Shown in pieces: positions 23,531-35,490 of a DNA stretch of 64,000 nucleotides (positions are counted from its first letter, which is position 1; each line of letters begins with the position of its first letter). The stretch lies in the NCBI GenBank assembly GCA_016801885.1, contig CM028902.1, forward strand, positions 20,613,580-20,677,579, given 5' to 3'. Made by a program: the position numbers and the translations under genes. The notes beneath the pieces were generated by a model that saw only the letters and a list, made by a program, of their open reading frames with translations, had not been told where the DNA came from and searched no databases. This DNA is from Toxotes chatareus. Lineage: Eukaryota; Chordata; Actinopteri; Toxotidae.

Positions 23531-24844
23531 TATTTGGCTCTTTATAAATGCCAAGAAATTTTAAAAAAGTATAATTTTCAGATCCCTATAACATATCACA
23601 TATCCAACAACATCCTAAGAATCCAGGAATGAAGAGCAAATCTTTTCAGTTATATTTTGAAAAACACTCCAAAAGGTCATATAGAAATCTTTCATCTTTC
23701 AGCTCATGCCATGCCATTAGTTCTTTTGTCGAATGGGACATTTTAATGGATTTAGTTGGGACGAGATATTGCGGTAGCCATAGTGCTGACTCGTTCATTA
23801 AAATCATCCATTGTCAGAAGTTGAAGGATGTGATTAGGAAAGTATGTAATTCCAAAGTGAAGTATTTTAAGTTGCTGTGTCTCTCTTTTCTTTGGGTGTA
23901 TGAATGTAATTTATACGTAAATTCATGTGATAATTATCCAAAGGAGAAGCATTTCTGTATGCTTGTACATTGTTTTTGTTTGGTTCACTGATAACAGAGA
24001 TGAAGCCACTGATCTTCTGTTTTTACAATTTATGTCATTGTCGGCACACACATACACACACAAAGACGAGAACACACAGTCTGCAAGCCAGATGCTTGGT
24101 TTCATTTTCATCCAATCAACCAGTGCTCAGTCTCCCTCAGTTTGGCAGAACATTACAGAAAGTTGCACTGGTTTGAGCTCATATGTGAGAGAGGAGAGAG
24201 GAGGTGTGAGAGAAAGTATTCTTTGAGCATTCATTGTCTTTAAATTGAACAAGATTATTTAAAAGGCCCAAAAGAAGTGAGTCATTAGACATAGTCTAAA
24301 AAAAGTACACCCATATTTCATGCCAACAGCTTCTTTGGGCCTAAAGTAATGTTTAAATTTCCTCCACAGTCTCAGATCAGTCATTACATGTTGCATGTTT
24401 GCTACACTTTGTTGAAATCTGAGAAAGGTTTTTGTGGATTTGTAATATTTCTCATACATGGACATTAGCTGTTCAGCCTGACCAAGTATTTTAATGAATG
24501 CCAAAGTACTGGGCATTTCAATAATGGCAGACATCCGACATCCATTGACCTTATCCAGTTTGCCCAGAACTGCCAAACCTCTTCACAGAGCAGTGCGTGC
24601 ATAATCATCGTCAGCTCTTGTTAATTCAAATGGCTGTGATGTACTTTAACCTACAGTCCATTTACCATTTGTCTATGTGATCAGAATAGTTGGTTCTGAC
24701 AAAGCAGCTGGATTCAGCTTTTTGTAGATGACGTGTTGTATGTTGTGTTTATATATTACTCACTTTTTTTTTTTTGCCTGTTCTTTTTAACTACCAGCAA
24801 ACAGATTAAATCGCAGTTTTTAAGTTAGAATACCCGAAGAACAG

Positions 24845-24846
<2 letters not shown>

Positions 24847-24885
<39 letters not shown>
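24847..24885. repeat. (TG)19 microsatellite in intron 2
   Basis: Uninterrupted TG tract. Confidence 0.95.
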
Positions 24886-24886
<1 letters not shown>

Positions 24887-26689
24887 TGCATAGTGAAACT
24901 TGCATGCCAGCCTATGTTAACACTGCAGAGAGAAGTTTGTGATTTCCAACTGCAGCTCAGCCTTCAAGATGTGTTGGTAAAGCATTACTTTTCAGTCAAA
25001 ACATTTTGCCCAGTATTATTTTAGAATTGAGGCACTGTCTTTATAATTTGTCCCATCTTGGTGTTGGATGACCATGTGCTTTTGCTTATATAGTCAAGTG
25101 CAAATATTTTATCTTTCAGTTAAGTGATTCACTGATGAAATAATTAATCTAATTATATAATAGTTTTTTTTGGGGGTGCAACATGCAAATGCTCTGAAGA
25201 ATCATAGGTCTTGTTGGAGCTTAACTGACTTATCTTAATTAACTTTCACCATTTGGTGTGCTTTTGACATTTGGCAACAGATTCAGAGCTGCATGCTTTG
25301 CCTCTCACTAAGAAGAAACATGATGGGTGAAGGCTCTGGCTTCCTCAAATTAATGAGGTTGTTCCCCGAGGCAGTATTGATGACGGCTGTTGAAAACTTG
25401 CTGAGATTAGTAAGATCTGATCTGGTCTGTAATGTAAATAGTTAAGTAAAGCTCTGACCTTTGCTCTGGTTGCCTCCATCTCTTTGCATCATTTCTGCTT
25501 GCTTTTTCAGCCGCTCACAGACTGCTCCCCTTGAAACTCCAATGCCGTGTTTACACAGGAACAAAGCAGATCTTGTGTCTAACTTTAGATGCAATCTTTT
25601 CATAGCCCAGCTTCAAGCAAGATTTGCCAGTTCCACATGTCACATTTACAGCAAAGGTACATTTTCTTCTGCACACATCACCAATTTGCTTGACATTAGA
25701 AATAGACCTCTATTATTATTTAAATTAGTTTGAAAACTGAAATAGGCCTGAACAAAAAGACACTATGATCGTGGTGCTATGTGCTTACCTTTGAAAGTTG
25801 TTGTGTGAAGCCTCTGTCACCACTGTGCCTACTTTGGCCAATATGAGCCAAAAGTGTGTTTCTGCTGCACCTGATGTCCACTGTTTTTAAAATGAGCCAT
25901 GAACTGTGTTGCTAACCAACACACAATCAGATGTAATCAGGTAATGCCAGTCACACTGTGCAGGCAAACAGAGACTAAGTTCATAAGAGGAGTTGAGAAA
26001 AGTTTTGTCTTGTTTGCAGTGGCATTTGAGGCAGTGGGATTAGGGTAACACAATCTGTTGCAGGGTAACATATGCCATATACAGCACCTATCTGGAACAA
26101 TGTTGGCTGGGGAAACAATGACTTTCTCTGTACAGAATGTAAATAAATTGTGGATTTAGAGTTGAGTTGCCTTGACAATAACTTATCAGTTACTGTACGT
26201 ATTTTCTAATGTGTGTGAAAGAATCCTTAGGCTTTCTCTAAACATCCTCTCGATACAATTAACTCAGCACTTATTGTACATTTTCCCCCCAGTACCTATG
26301 TGTAAATGTTAAGGCGGTGGTAGACCTTATTGTGAAACAGCAGTAGGAAGTGGTGGCAGTGCTTGTCAGGTTAGCTACCATTGTGAAATCAACAGCTTGT
26401 ATTGTTGAGGGTTTGTACTGTTTTGTAAGATGACATGGTGGATGTCTCCGTGCGATGTCTCCGTTCTGGAGTGCATTCTTTATTTTCCAGGAAACACTTC
26501 TTTTCTTGTTGGAGGTTTGCTTTTGCACCGTGCATACCCATTTCCCGAATGACCCCAGATCGACTTTGTCACAAACTTTAGAAAACTCCCACTATAGGAA
26601 AGTTGGCCATTTTAAAGACAGGGTGTGTCACAGACCCCAGACAGACACACCATTATGTACGTATCCATCACTATGACTAAGTCTCTGTC

Positions 26690-26890
26690 TGTGAAGACAG
26701 AAAAAAAGAGAAAGTGAAAGAGGAAAAAGGGAAAGAAAGGTGACAAGCAAAGGATTAAGGAGCAACAAGAAAAGGAAAGCAAAGGGAAAGATGTAGAGAT
26801 GAAAGAAAAAAGGAAAGGAATTGAAAAGAGACAGATGAAAAAAGAAAAGATTTGGAGAAAGGGATATAAAAAAAACCAAGGACAAAAAAA
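26690..26890 (+). repeat. Purine-rich low-complexity tract in intron 2
   Basis: AGAAAA, GGAAAG and GAAAGAAA sequence on the + strand. The minus-strand frame is an F/L/S-rich artefact. Confidence 0.75.
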
Positions 26891-27149
26891 CTAGACGAGT
26901 ACCATTGCCATGTCAAGACAGTCGACTAGACAGGAATGGATGATGCAATAACAGGATGTCATCATGTCGTTGGCATTAAGTGCTGCACTGAGACGTCCGA
27001 CAATGTCTATTTACATATCGAAAGCTAGATTTTCCATCTCCCCCTTCTCTCCCCTCCAACTTTTTTCTGTCTCTCTTCCTGTCTTCATGCATCCTCTTTC
27101 TCTCTCCCCGTTCTCTTTCCCTCGGTTGTCCTCTCTTTCTCTGTGCTAC

Positions 27150-27260
27150 TCAGCCAGTTAATTGGTGCAGAATGCATTAATGAATGCAGATCGATCGAGG
27201 TCTGACACGATGCGCAGCCCTATTATCATGCTTTTATATTTATGGCTGGTAATTGTAAGG
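27150..27260 (+). promoter_or_regulatory. Candidate conserved non-coding element in intron 2
   Basis: A short non-repetitive island between a pyrimidine-rich stretch and a (TG)n tract. It contains TTAATTGG, a near-palindromic TGCATTAATGAATGCA (27173-27188) and TATTATCATGC. Homeodomain/POU-type cores at this density suggest an enhancer, but only by inference. Confidence 0.3.
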
Positions 27261-27269
27261 GTGTATTTG

Positions 27270-27271
<2 letters not shown>

Positions 27272-27300
<29 letters not shown>
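27272..27300. repeat. (TG)14 microsatellite in intron 2
   Basis: Uninterrupted TG tract next to the candidate element at 27150-27260. Confidence 0.95.
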
Positions 27301-27308
<8 letters not shown>

Positions 27309-27495
27309 TAGGGGGAGGAAGTGGCAGACAGCTGCAAACAGCCAAACCACCACATTATCTTTATTCACACAGGTGTGTGTTTGAGTGTGTGAATGTGTGG
27401 TGGCCATAGTCACATCCTTCCAAAGTCACTGTCACAGCTTTATTAGACCCATACGTCACTAGCACAGACCACACACTCACCAACATGGCTGTGGT

Positions 27496-27517
27496 GGGGG
27501 TGGGGGGGGGGGGGGGG
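27496..27517 (+). repeat. G-rich run, G16 core
   Basis: GGGGGTGGGGG... with 16 consecutive G at about 27502-27517, on the transcribed-sense strand of cbln1 intron 2. Potentially G-quadruplex forming. Confidence 0.9.
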
Positions 27518-28264
27518 TAGTAGACCAATAAGTAAGAATGACAGATATTAGGAAAAAAAACAGAAAGAGCAATTTGAGGTTTACATGTTGACGGGTTTGA
27601 AAATAATGTCATTTTTCTTTAATCCTTTAAAAGTTTTCTTTAAAGCTGAGTTATTGATAAGGGCTTTCTCGTTGCGGGTGAAAGCTCACTCATGATTCTG
27701 CAATCTAATCAGGAAAATCACAGCAATCATTCTGAAGCACATTTGACTCTAAAGAATGACTTGTGAGCTATTCTACTTTCATGGAAAAATTACTGCAATT
27801 TGGTACAATGCCCAGATTTAAAGAAAAAACAGCGCTACCTGCTTCTTTCACCAAATTGGTGCAATAGCAGAAAGAACCGTTTGTATTTTATATTATACAT
27901 TAAGTCCTGGCTTGGTTCTCACATGCCAAAATCCAAATATTGCACAAACATTTTGTCTCTCTCTGTGAACAGTCCCATCATGTTTTAACAGAGTCAACGT
28001 GGCAGTGGTCCACAGCGGACACCTTTGTGCGAAAGCCAAAAAGCCATTATTTTATCTGATAGATGAGCCTGGCAATATTACAGATTCCAGATCTGAAGGG
28101 GGCTTAAGTAAGCAAGACAACAAGAGAATATGTTCAAATAATTGAAAGAAAGAGAGATTGTGTGTGTGTTATGTGTATGAATGGAAAAAAATATGAGCAT
28201 TTGAGGAAAGGGGGTAAGGTTTGTGTGAGTTCCACATGAGTGAGTTGGCTGAATGGTTGGGTAG

Positions 28265-28332
28265 GTCTATCTATCTATCTGTCTATCTCTCTCTCTATCT
28301 CTATCTGTCTATCTGTCTATCTAGTTGTCTTT
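28265..28332 (+). repeat. Imperfect (CTAT/CTGT)n microsatellite
   Basis: CTATCTATCTGTCTATCTCT-type tetranucleotide repeats with interruptions, in cbln1 intron 2. Confidence 0.9.
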
Positions 28333-30178
28333 CTGTTTTGTCTGTCTCATCTCCCTTCTCCCCATTTATGTCTCTTTCATATTATGATCCGGAGGTTAAT
28401 AAGGCTAACTTAAGGTCTTCGCCTGCACCTCCCCACATACGGTCTTCTTTTTAGCCTTAGTGTCCGTCATCTGTAACGTATGAATATTGAGCTCAGCTTG
28501 ACATTTTTGGTTGGGGGAGGAAGTACTTGATATTTTTAGACTTGGCCTCCTTTAAGTCTTTCTGCTTGATTTGTGGCAAGAAAGAGTTGAATGTCAGATG
28601 AGAATGTAAGTTTGTACATTTACATGTGAATCTGTTTTTTACTTTGTAGTTATTGTAACTTTTATAATTTGGCCCTTTAACATTTGAACACCACTAAAGA
28701 TTTTAAAGGAATTACTCAGATTGAAAAGTGCTTAAAATTATCCACACACCCACCTTCCATCCTAGTCACACTACTACACTGTCCTTGAAAAGCCTCCATA
28801 AAAGTGATGTGCCATTTGTTTTTAATTGTGTACTTGGTTCCTTCTCTTATCACCTCTCAAGTATAATCTGGAGCCATGTCAGTTATTAATGATGAATCCA
28901 AATTTCACGTTTCTGAAGATGATTATTTGTGCTTGCTTTCCTCCAGTGATTGAAGACTCTTGGAAACAGTGTAATGTTTGTAATCAATCAAGACACATAC
29001 TAATGAAGTAGAGTTTTTACTGTAAGAAGCTCCGCTGGTGTAAAGTAGACACATGGTTGTATTACTGGTTTTAGTGGTTGGCTGAATTCTCCCGGGAGAT
29101 TGTTGGTTATCTGGAAATACACCAAAAAAATGGTGTTTTGGGTTGCTGTTCAACATAGCTACAGAAGTCAGGCTAACTTTAGGTTTGTTTACCTCAGCAA
29201 CAGCAGAGAATAATTAAAAGTAGTCTGTCGTGAAGTCTAGTCGACAATTACATTCATTTTGTATGACACAAGAGCGGTTCGCTTCTCAAGGCAGTACAGC
29301 CGACAGTGTGCGATGTGTGTCAAAACACCCATGCCTGCTGTTTTCTGTGTAAAGTCTTAATTAGCCGAAAACCTGCTACGAGTACGCCTTAAAACTTGCT
29401 GACTTTGTGCGACCCCTTCCCACCCGTGAATAGCTGTTATGTCCGTATTTTAAAGGCTTGTGACCAGTTGCTGCTGTGTAGTCTGTAGAGCAAGGACAAA
29501 TGTGGATCAGAAGAGGGAAGGTGAAACTCTCAAACCGAAGATGAATAAACATGTGAGGATGAGAGCGCTTTTCCCCTCTGCACAAGATGTGGGGGTCAGC
29601 AGGAGCCAAGTTCAGGTCAGACAGCCAAAACAAAACACTTTCCTGTCACACTGACTGATGCCTCCTTCGCCTCAAAAGGCAACGTGTATGTATGGCAAAG
29701 CATTTTCTGTCCGCGATGGCTTTAATTAAAACTATATTACAGTAACACAGCAGTTATTTATACTATGTGAAACTTATTGCATGACAACAAATATTTTTTT
29801 GTCTGCTAATACTTTTAAACTAATTCTGCCAGTAAAGAATTCACAATTATCAGGTGTGTTATATATTAAATTTGTCCAATGCTAACATTGCTAATAAGTG
29901 TGATAGTACAGGAGAATGCACCAGTGGTGCACCAATAACACAAGTATAATTATATAGATATGTCAATATATATAGTGAATATATAGCCATATTATTATAT
30001 ATAAACAATAGCGTATAACCTCTTTAATCCAATTTGTTGCAGCCTTAATGAACAGAATTTTCAGCATTGTGAAATGTACATTTTTCCATGACCTGTGCTG
30101 TGTTTCCATCCTGATAATTAAAAAAAATAGTTTAAGTAGAGTCTGAGTGTTTTCATCACAGGCTGCCTGTTCAGAGCA

Positions 30179-30299
30179 ACACACACACACACACACACAC
30201 ACACACGTATATACAGCTTGAGTCGCTATGTTCAGTTTGCTATTAAGAGGAGTGCCGGGCCAAGAGAGCTCTTGACTCTGACAGGCTCTTCATCGCCTG

Positions 30300-30336
<37 letters not shown>

Positions 30337-30361
30337 TTTCCACACACACACACACACACAC
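30179..30361. repeat. Cluster of three (CA)n tracts in intron 2
   Basis: CA tracts at 30179-30206, 30302-30334 and 30341-30361 occur within 180 bases, separated by unique sequence and a short CTTTTTCC spacer. Confidence 0.95.
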
Positions 30362-31795
30362 TCACTCTCTCTCCTGACCATCAGGTAGAATGAGGTGGAT
30401 AAGTATATAATTATGGGATGTTTATGACTGTGTTCCATCACTTAGCAACAGTTTAACAAGTACTTGCTTCCAGGGTGTATAGAAATATTTTGACATATTT
30501 AGAGTCCAGGTGTGAATTTGCTTTGGAAATGAACTGAATTAATAAACCCTGTATGTCATGTAGATATCGCAAAGAAACAAATGGATGGATAAAGGAAGTT
30601 TGATAAATTACACAAAATGTCCCACGGGCCTCGGGGAAAATCTGTTTTAAGAAACAGTGGAAGGATCACAGGTGGTGGACACAGTATTACAAACATCCAT
30701 CCAATCACATGCAATTCATTCACCCATTCATCCATTTTCCATACATTGGCTTGCGCAGGGCAGCAATGGACTTGTGCCTGTCCCAGCAAATCAATACAAT
30801 ATAGCTTGATAGAATTTTCATTAAACAGTGCCTTATGTATGATGAGTCTGATGGGGTTTGGGATGCGTTTGAACATTTTGGCTGCCTCAGTGTTTTATTT
30901 CTCAGACATATTTGTCAGATCAGTGCTTTCTCATCAACAGTTTGTGCTTTTTGCCTCTTTAACCATCTTATACCTTTATAACATTAAAAAAATGACTTAA
31001 AATATGAGCCTCCATTTACAAAGCAGTACACAGAGTTTAGCATATTTTCTTCTTTCTGATTTGCTAGTTTTATAGCACAACCACCTGTAGAACTGCATTA
31101 GGACACAAACTCTGTGCCGTGTCTCTTTTCTTACTGAGATACAGTCGGTTTGTTCACAGGTTTTATAAAGTGTGATCCTGCATAAACAGACATTTCCAGG
31201 GAGCCCTTGTGTTTCTGCTATTGCTCAAAAGACAAGTGATGAAAGTTGCTGTCTGGTGTGTATGTTGGCTGGCCTGAGAAGGGAGGGGGGACACATCACT
31301 GACAAGTACTTCTCTTTGTAAGACAAAGATGTTATTCCCCACTGAAACATTTGTTGAGTCAGACACGGTGTGGGTCTGTTGGATCTCTCCATGTGTAAAA
31401 GTCTCTCTAAGTCTTTGTTAAAATTTTCTCCAAGTGGTAATTGAAAAACAGGGAAGTACTCTCTTGATAAATCTATTGATAATGTGCTGACTGCACAGCA
31501 CAGAGCTGTGCCATGCAAATATAATATTCTGCTGTACTATTATAACCACATGCATCATTTCATGACACTATGTATTTTTAAAATCTCGCAGCTCAACTGG
31601 GGACTCTAAAAATATGACGATCTGAATCTTCATGAAAGCACCATCATGATATTGAGGATTCTGTGCATGTTTAGCACCAAATATCCCCACATGTCCCTGC
31701 TTGTGTGGGTGACTGTGTGTCTGTCTGTCAGTCTGCCTGTCTCTTTTCCCCCTTTTTCTTTCTGTAAACTGTTTATCCTCTCCCACGTTATCCAG

Positions 31796-31993
31796 GTGAG
31801 CCTGATGCACAACGGCTGGCCGGTGATTTCGGCGTTTGCAGGTGACCAGGATGTGACGCGCGAGGCGGCCAGCAATGGTGTTCTGATCCAGATGGAGAAG
31901 GGAGACCGGGCCTACCTCAAACTGGAGAGAGGAAACCTAATGGGAGGATGGAAATACTCCACCTTCTCTGGCTTCCTGGTGTTCCCCATGTAG
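31796..31993 (+). CDS. cbln1: Cerebellin-1, coding exon 3 (residues 127-191 and stop)
   Basis: This terminal coding exon encodes the rest of the C1q domain, from VSLMHNGWPVISAFAGDQDV through TREAASNGVLIQMEKGD to GGWKYSTFSGFLVFPM and TAG (31991-31993). The acceptor is TTATCCAG|GTG, phase 0. GNLMGGWKYSTFSGFLVFP is near-invariant in the cerebellin family; the final residue is Met where mammalian CBLN1 has Leu. The three exons together give 191 residues, against 193 in human CBLN1, with the difference in the signal-peptide region. No frameshift or premature stop is present, so the gene appears functional. A teleost-specific duplicate of cbln1 elsewhere in the genome cannot be excluded from this window. 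Confidence 0.97.
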   Translation: MSLMHNGWPVISAFAGDQDVTREAASNGVLIQMEKGDRAYLKLERGNLMGGWKYSTFSGFLVFPM

Positions 31994-32185
31994 AGGAAAA
32001 TGGAGAGGAAGAGGAGGAGCAGGGGGTGGAAATGAATGGAGGAGGAGCTGGTGGAAGATGGAAAGTACGATGAAGGTGGGGAAAAGGCAGATGGAGGAAG
32101 AGGAGGGGAGAGAAAGAGAAAAGGACGTGAATAAGATGGAGGAAAAGGAGGAGAAGAAGAAAACAGAAGAGGGAATGTGACAACT
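31994..32185 (+). repeat. Polypurine tract directly after the cbln1 stop codon
   Basis: GAGGAAAATGG, AGGAGGAG and GAGAAGAAGA sequence, well over 90 percent purine in long stretches, starts immediately after the TAG. Such tracts can act as exonic splicing enhancers or form triplex-prone DNA; either role is inference. Confidence 0.8.
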
Positions 32186-32961
32186 GACTTCTGTTTGGGA
32201 CGCTTCAGAGGGAGGAGGGAAGAGGAAGGATGAGAGATGTTAGAGAGATGACACACAGAACGATTAAACGGGGGTAAAATGAGAAGAATTATGGAGCCTG
32301 TACATAAGAGTGTGTGGCCACCTTCTTCACTTCCCTTCCTCCTTTCATCCATCCTTTCATTCATCCTTTTCCTCTGTTTTCTCTGTGGCTTGACTGCAGC
32401 TTTGGACAGCCAAAACTTTTTTTATTCTCTGCTGAAAAGACGCAATTGATCATTTATATGTTCCAGAGTGTTCTAAAGCCCGAGTGTAAGCCTCCCCTCC
32501 CTCCCTCCACATTCACCATTCAATCATTAATTCATCAATCTCCATCAACATAAGCTTTGAAGAATGTTTCTCCAAGAACTGCTCCCATCAGCTTCCATTT
32601 ACTGTGGCCATATTTGTAGTCGTTTTTTTTCTTATGCTTTACATAAACTGCACTGATTTTGGATCAGCCTCTACCCCAAAGCCAAACTACAATTTTTATA
32701 GGGGAAACACTAAACTCTGATCACAAAATCAGGGGCTGAGGAAACATTTATCTCCCCTGTAAGCTGTGTTTTATAGTTCTAAGAATTACTGGCTTTTTCA
32801 GATACCTAGACAGATACCCCCCCATTTCTCCTACTCCCTGTTCCTTAGACAGCCCCATTCTTTGACTCTGCATCAATGCCAGTCTTTTCCTATTCTTTGT
32901 CTTTAAATCTAAGAAAAGTCAACCATGGTGCCCAGGTGTGATAACAAATCTGGACACTTGC

Positions 32962-32993
<32 letters not shown>

Positions 32994-33894
32994 CAAAAAC
33001 AAAAAGCTGAAACATCGTGTTTTCAGTTGTTAATGGAAACCTAAAACCAATGTGTAAAATTGCATGTGCAAATAATACATAAAATATGAACCAAGTGATG
33101 CATTGTTGTAAAATGTCTCCCAGAAATTAAATTTTTATGCCACTAATCTGCAACAGCAAATGTGTGTTGAAAGAAAGATAATACTTCCCAAATGTTATCA
33201 ACATAATGAGGAAACATTAATCAACACATTTGCCAAGTTACAAAATGTTGACAGTGAACGCGTCCCTTCCACGGCTGGATCAACCTCCTGTGGGGTGATT
33301 TGTGAACATTTGCAAGTTTTCCTTACTTTTCTATGATAAGTAAAATCTCTGAGGTTTTGACTGTTCGTCAGACAGCACAGGATATTTAAATATGTTCACT
33401 TGGGCTTCAGGTAATAATGACGGGCCTTTTTAATTGTTGGTTGCAGCCTTGTAGTACGATGTTAGGAATAGGAATAACACTACCTTGTCCTAAAAAAAAT
33501 CAGTGTTAACTACTTGTCACAGAAATAGAAGCAAGTTGAAACACAATTGCCCAAAAAAATAATCATTTCATATAAATGAAAACAATTAAGGTCTTAAAAC
33601 TAGATTTCGAAACAAGGACTCTCTGTGACCACGGTCACAAGATGGAGGGTGGAGGACCCGTCAGAGATGATGTTCTACTTCAATGGTGCAAATTTTCTAA
33701 CAAATTTGATATTAATCAAATCATGTTGACCCAAATGATATGGAGCAAACTTTGCCTGGCTCTTTGGGCCCTCGGGGTTCAGGGGCCACTGTGCAGTTGC
33801 CTGCTTTGCTCAGTTGGTAATCCAGCCTCAATCCCCACAGTGTCTATTTCCAATATCTGTCACCAAAGCATGATTTAACTCTTTAATAGTTATT

Positions 33895-34290
33895 TTTTAA
33901 GCACTCACGGCTCTTGGTTAAGGAAAAGATCATGGTCTCATGGTCATGGCTGAATATTTGGCTATGGTCAATACAACGTGCTTATTTTATTAACATTTGA
34001 CCAAAACCACAACATTTCTCTGACTTTACCCAGAGTGCTTTTGTTAGCCAAAACTGATTCAAACAAGATGCAAACCCCAGTGTCTGGAACCAAAGTACCA
34101 GCGCTTTGTAGGTCCACCATCGACAACTGTGTGCAGTACATAAATGTGACACATTTTGCAATAAGGAATTGAACCCTCCCGTAAAAAATATAACGGAAAA
34201 CAAAAAAGTAATACATAAATGTGAGGAGACAGGAGGAGCCAGGATTGCTATCTGGAAACCCCAAATTTAAAATGAATTCTCTGTTAGCTG
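33895..34290. repeat. Decayed interspersed teleost repeat (partner near 43.9 kb)
   Basis: Contains CTTGGTTAAGGAAAAGATCATGG, here quoted only as CTTGGTTAAGG plus AAAAGATCATGG. From memory this is the hallmark of a fish repeat that also carries 'ggcaacaaaaccac'. The copy at 43885-44240 carries GGCAACAGAACCAC and TTTGGTTAAGGTTAG. This copy lies within the longer version of the cbln1 3' UTR. Confidence 0.5.
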
Positions 34291-35301
34291 GCAAAATCTT
34301 TCAAAAAGTACTACAGAAAAAAAATAAAAGGAAAAAGGCGAATTTATGTTTCCACTGTGCTGAAAATGTGGAAATATGAAGTATGAAATATACAGGACAG
34401 TTTGTAACAACAGGAATTTCAGTTAAATGTAGATGTAATAAAAACCTAATCCAGTCTCCAGTCATGTTGTCAATACTTAGCACGACTCCCGTGACTATAT
34501 CTAATAAAACTAATATTGGTATTGATACGAGTCACAGTCACACGGAAAGTATTGCTCTGCTTTCATCTCATCGTCTTTCTGTCAGACAAACAAACAAACA
34601 TTCAAATCGACTTCCATTCTGTCCATCCATCCCTCCTCCACACCCTCACCATCCCTCCCTCTGTCTGTCTGTCCATCACTGCTGCTGTTTCTCGGACTCG
34701 TACCCCTCCCTCTCCAGGATCCTCTTCTCTCTTCGACTATGCTGTTTACCCACAAGTGCAGATTTCTCTCCCTTCCTTTTTGTACACCTCTGTTATCCCT
34801 TCACTCACCCCTCTCTCCTCTTTTCCGGCCCATCTCCCCCTCCTTCCTTATGTCTGTACTTTATCTGCTGCTGTACTTGTTTGCCTCCCAGCACGGATCC
34901 TTCCTTGCTTTTCTTCAATGTTGGACTTTTGGACACTGAAACCAACTTACAACCACAAACTCTATTATATATACATAAATTTACACAGTATATGGATATA
35001 TAAATATATCGAAATCTAAGCCACCGTTTCTATTCTACTGGTATTATGATGATAATAACGATAACACTAATACTAAAACCTGAATCTGGTTGATGATTAT
35101 AATATCTGTATTTCCGTACTTCAGTGTTATATAAAAGAAAAATATTCTAAGAGAAACTTACTAGTGATTGTGTGGAAATCTGAGGCTGCCGTTCTGCTCT
35201 TCTGATTAAAAACATGCTTCTTGTTTTTGTTTTGGGTCAAACCAAGTTGTGGCTAAAAAGCAGAAATTACTACTTGTATAAAAAAACCTACAGCTAAAGA
35301 T

Positions 35302-35311
35302 GACTTTTATT

Positions 35312-35355
<44 letters not shown>

Positions 35356-35472
35356 CTTGACTGTAAATTACATGTGAATATTTAGACTATGATGATATTC
35401 TTTGATTTATCAATCAATCAAATCAATTTATCTACTGTTTTCTTATTTATTTGCTCTGATGAAATCAATAAA
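35302..35472 (+). terminator. Candidate distal poly(A) region with AU-rich element
   Basis: Overlapping TTATTTATTTATT motifs are followed by (TTA)n at 35321-35355, a further TTATTTATTTG near 35443, then AATAAA at 35467-35472. ATTTA clusters are typical of AU-rich elements that control mRNA stability. If the cbln1 transcript reaches this far, this is its distal end. Confidence 0.4.
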
Positions 35473-35490
35473 ATTTAAATGGGACTTTTA

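Larger units (their letters stand above)
17868..31795 (+). other. cbln1: cbln1 intron 2 (13,928 bp)
   Basis: This intron separates exons 2 and 3. It starts GTAGTG and ends CCAG before GTGAGCCTG. It holds an RE1/NRSE-like site (18211-18231), candidate conserved elements (18640-18990, 27150-27260), GA-rich tracts (19400-19720, 26690-26890), two perfect hairpins (21414-21452, 21592-21618) and an interspersed fish repeat (about 23255-23530). It also holds several (CA)n or (TG)n tracts and a CTAT/CTGT repeat near 28265-28330. Open frames inside it are short and look like chance or low-complexity sequence. At 13.9 kb it accounts for most of the gene's length. Confidence 0.9.
31994..35490 (+). other. 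cbln1: Probable cbln1 3' UTR (extent uncertain)
   Basis: The UTR follows the TAG. Its first about 190 bases are almost entirely purine. Possible poly(A) signals are ATTAAA at 32273 and 33126 and AATAAA at 34323 and 35467. The 33126 signal would give a UTR of about 1.15 kb. The last follows an AU-rich stretch with repeated ATTTA (35310-35325) and would give a 3.5-kb UTR. A run of 29 A at 32965-32993 and a fish interspersed repeat near 33895-34290 lie inside the longer version. The 206-codon frame at 34383-35003 is pyrimidine-rich and is not considered coding. Confidence 0.5.

Noticed and set aside
24259..24576. 105-codon minus-strand frame in intron 2
   Set aside because: Composition is not strongly low-complexity, but no motif, homologue or splice context was recognised. 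Length is within chance for AT-rich DNA.
27502..27517. G16 run as a functional G-quadruplex
   Set aside because: A single homopolymer, likely of uncertain length; no loop pattern beyond chance. Kept only as a repeat.
33800..33845. tRNA-like A-box (GCTCAGTTGG) suggesting a SINE
   Set aside because: No B-box at the right spacing and no cloverleaf; a single short match is not enough.
34383..35003. 206-codon frame, the longest in the window, with an overlapping 167-codon frame in another phase
   Set aside because: Pyrimidine-rich low-complexity DNA gives S/P/L-rich frames in more than one phase. There are no domains, and it lies in the probable cbln1 3' UTR.
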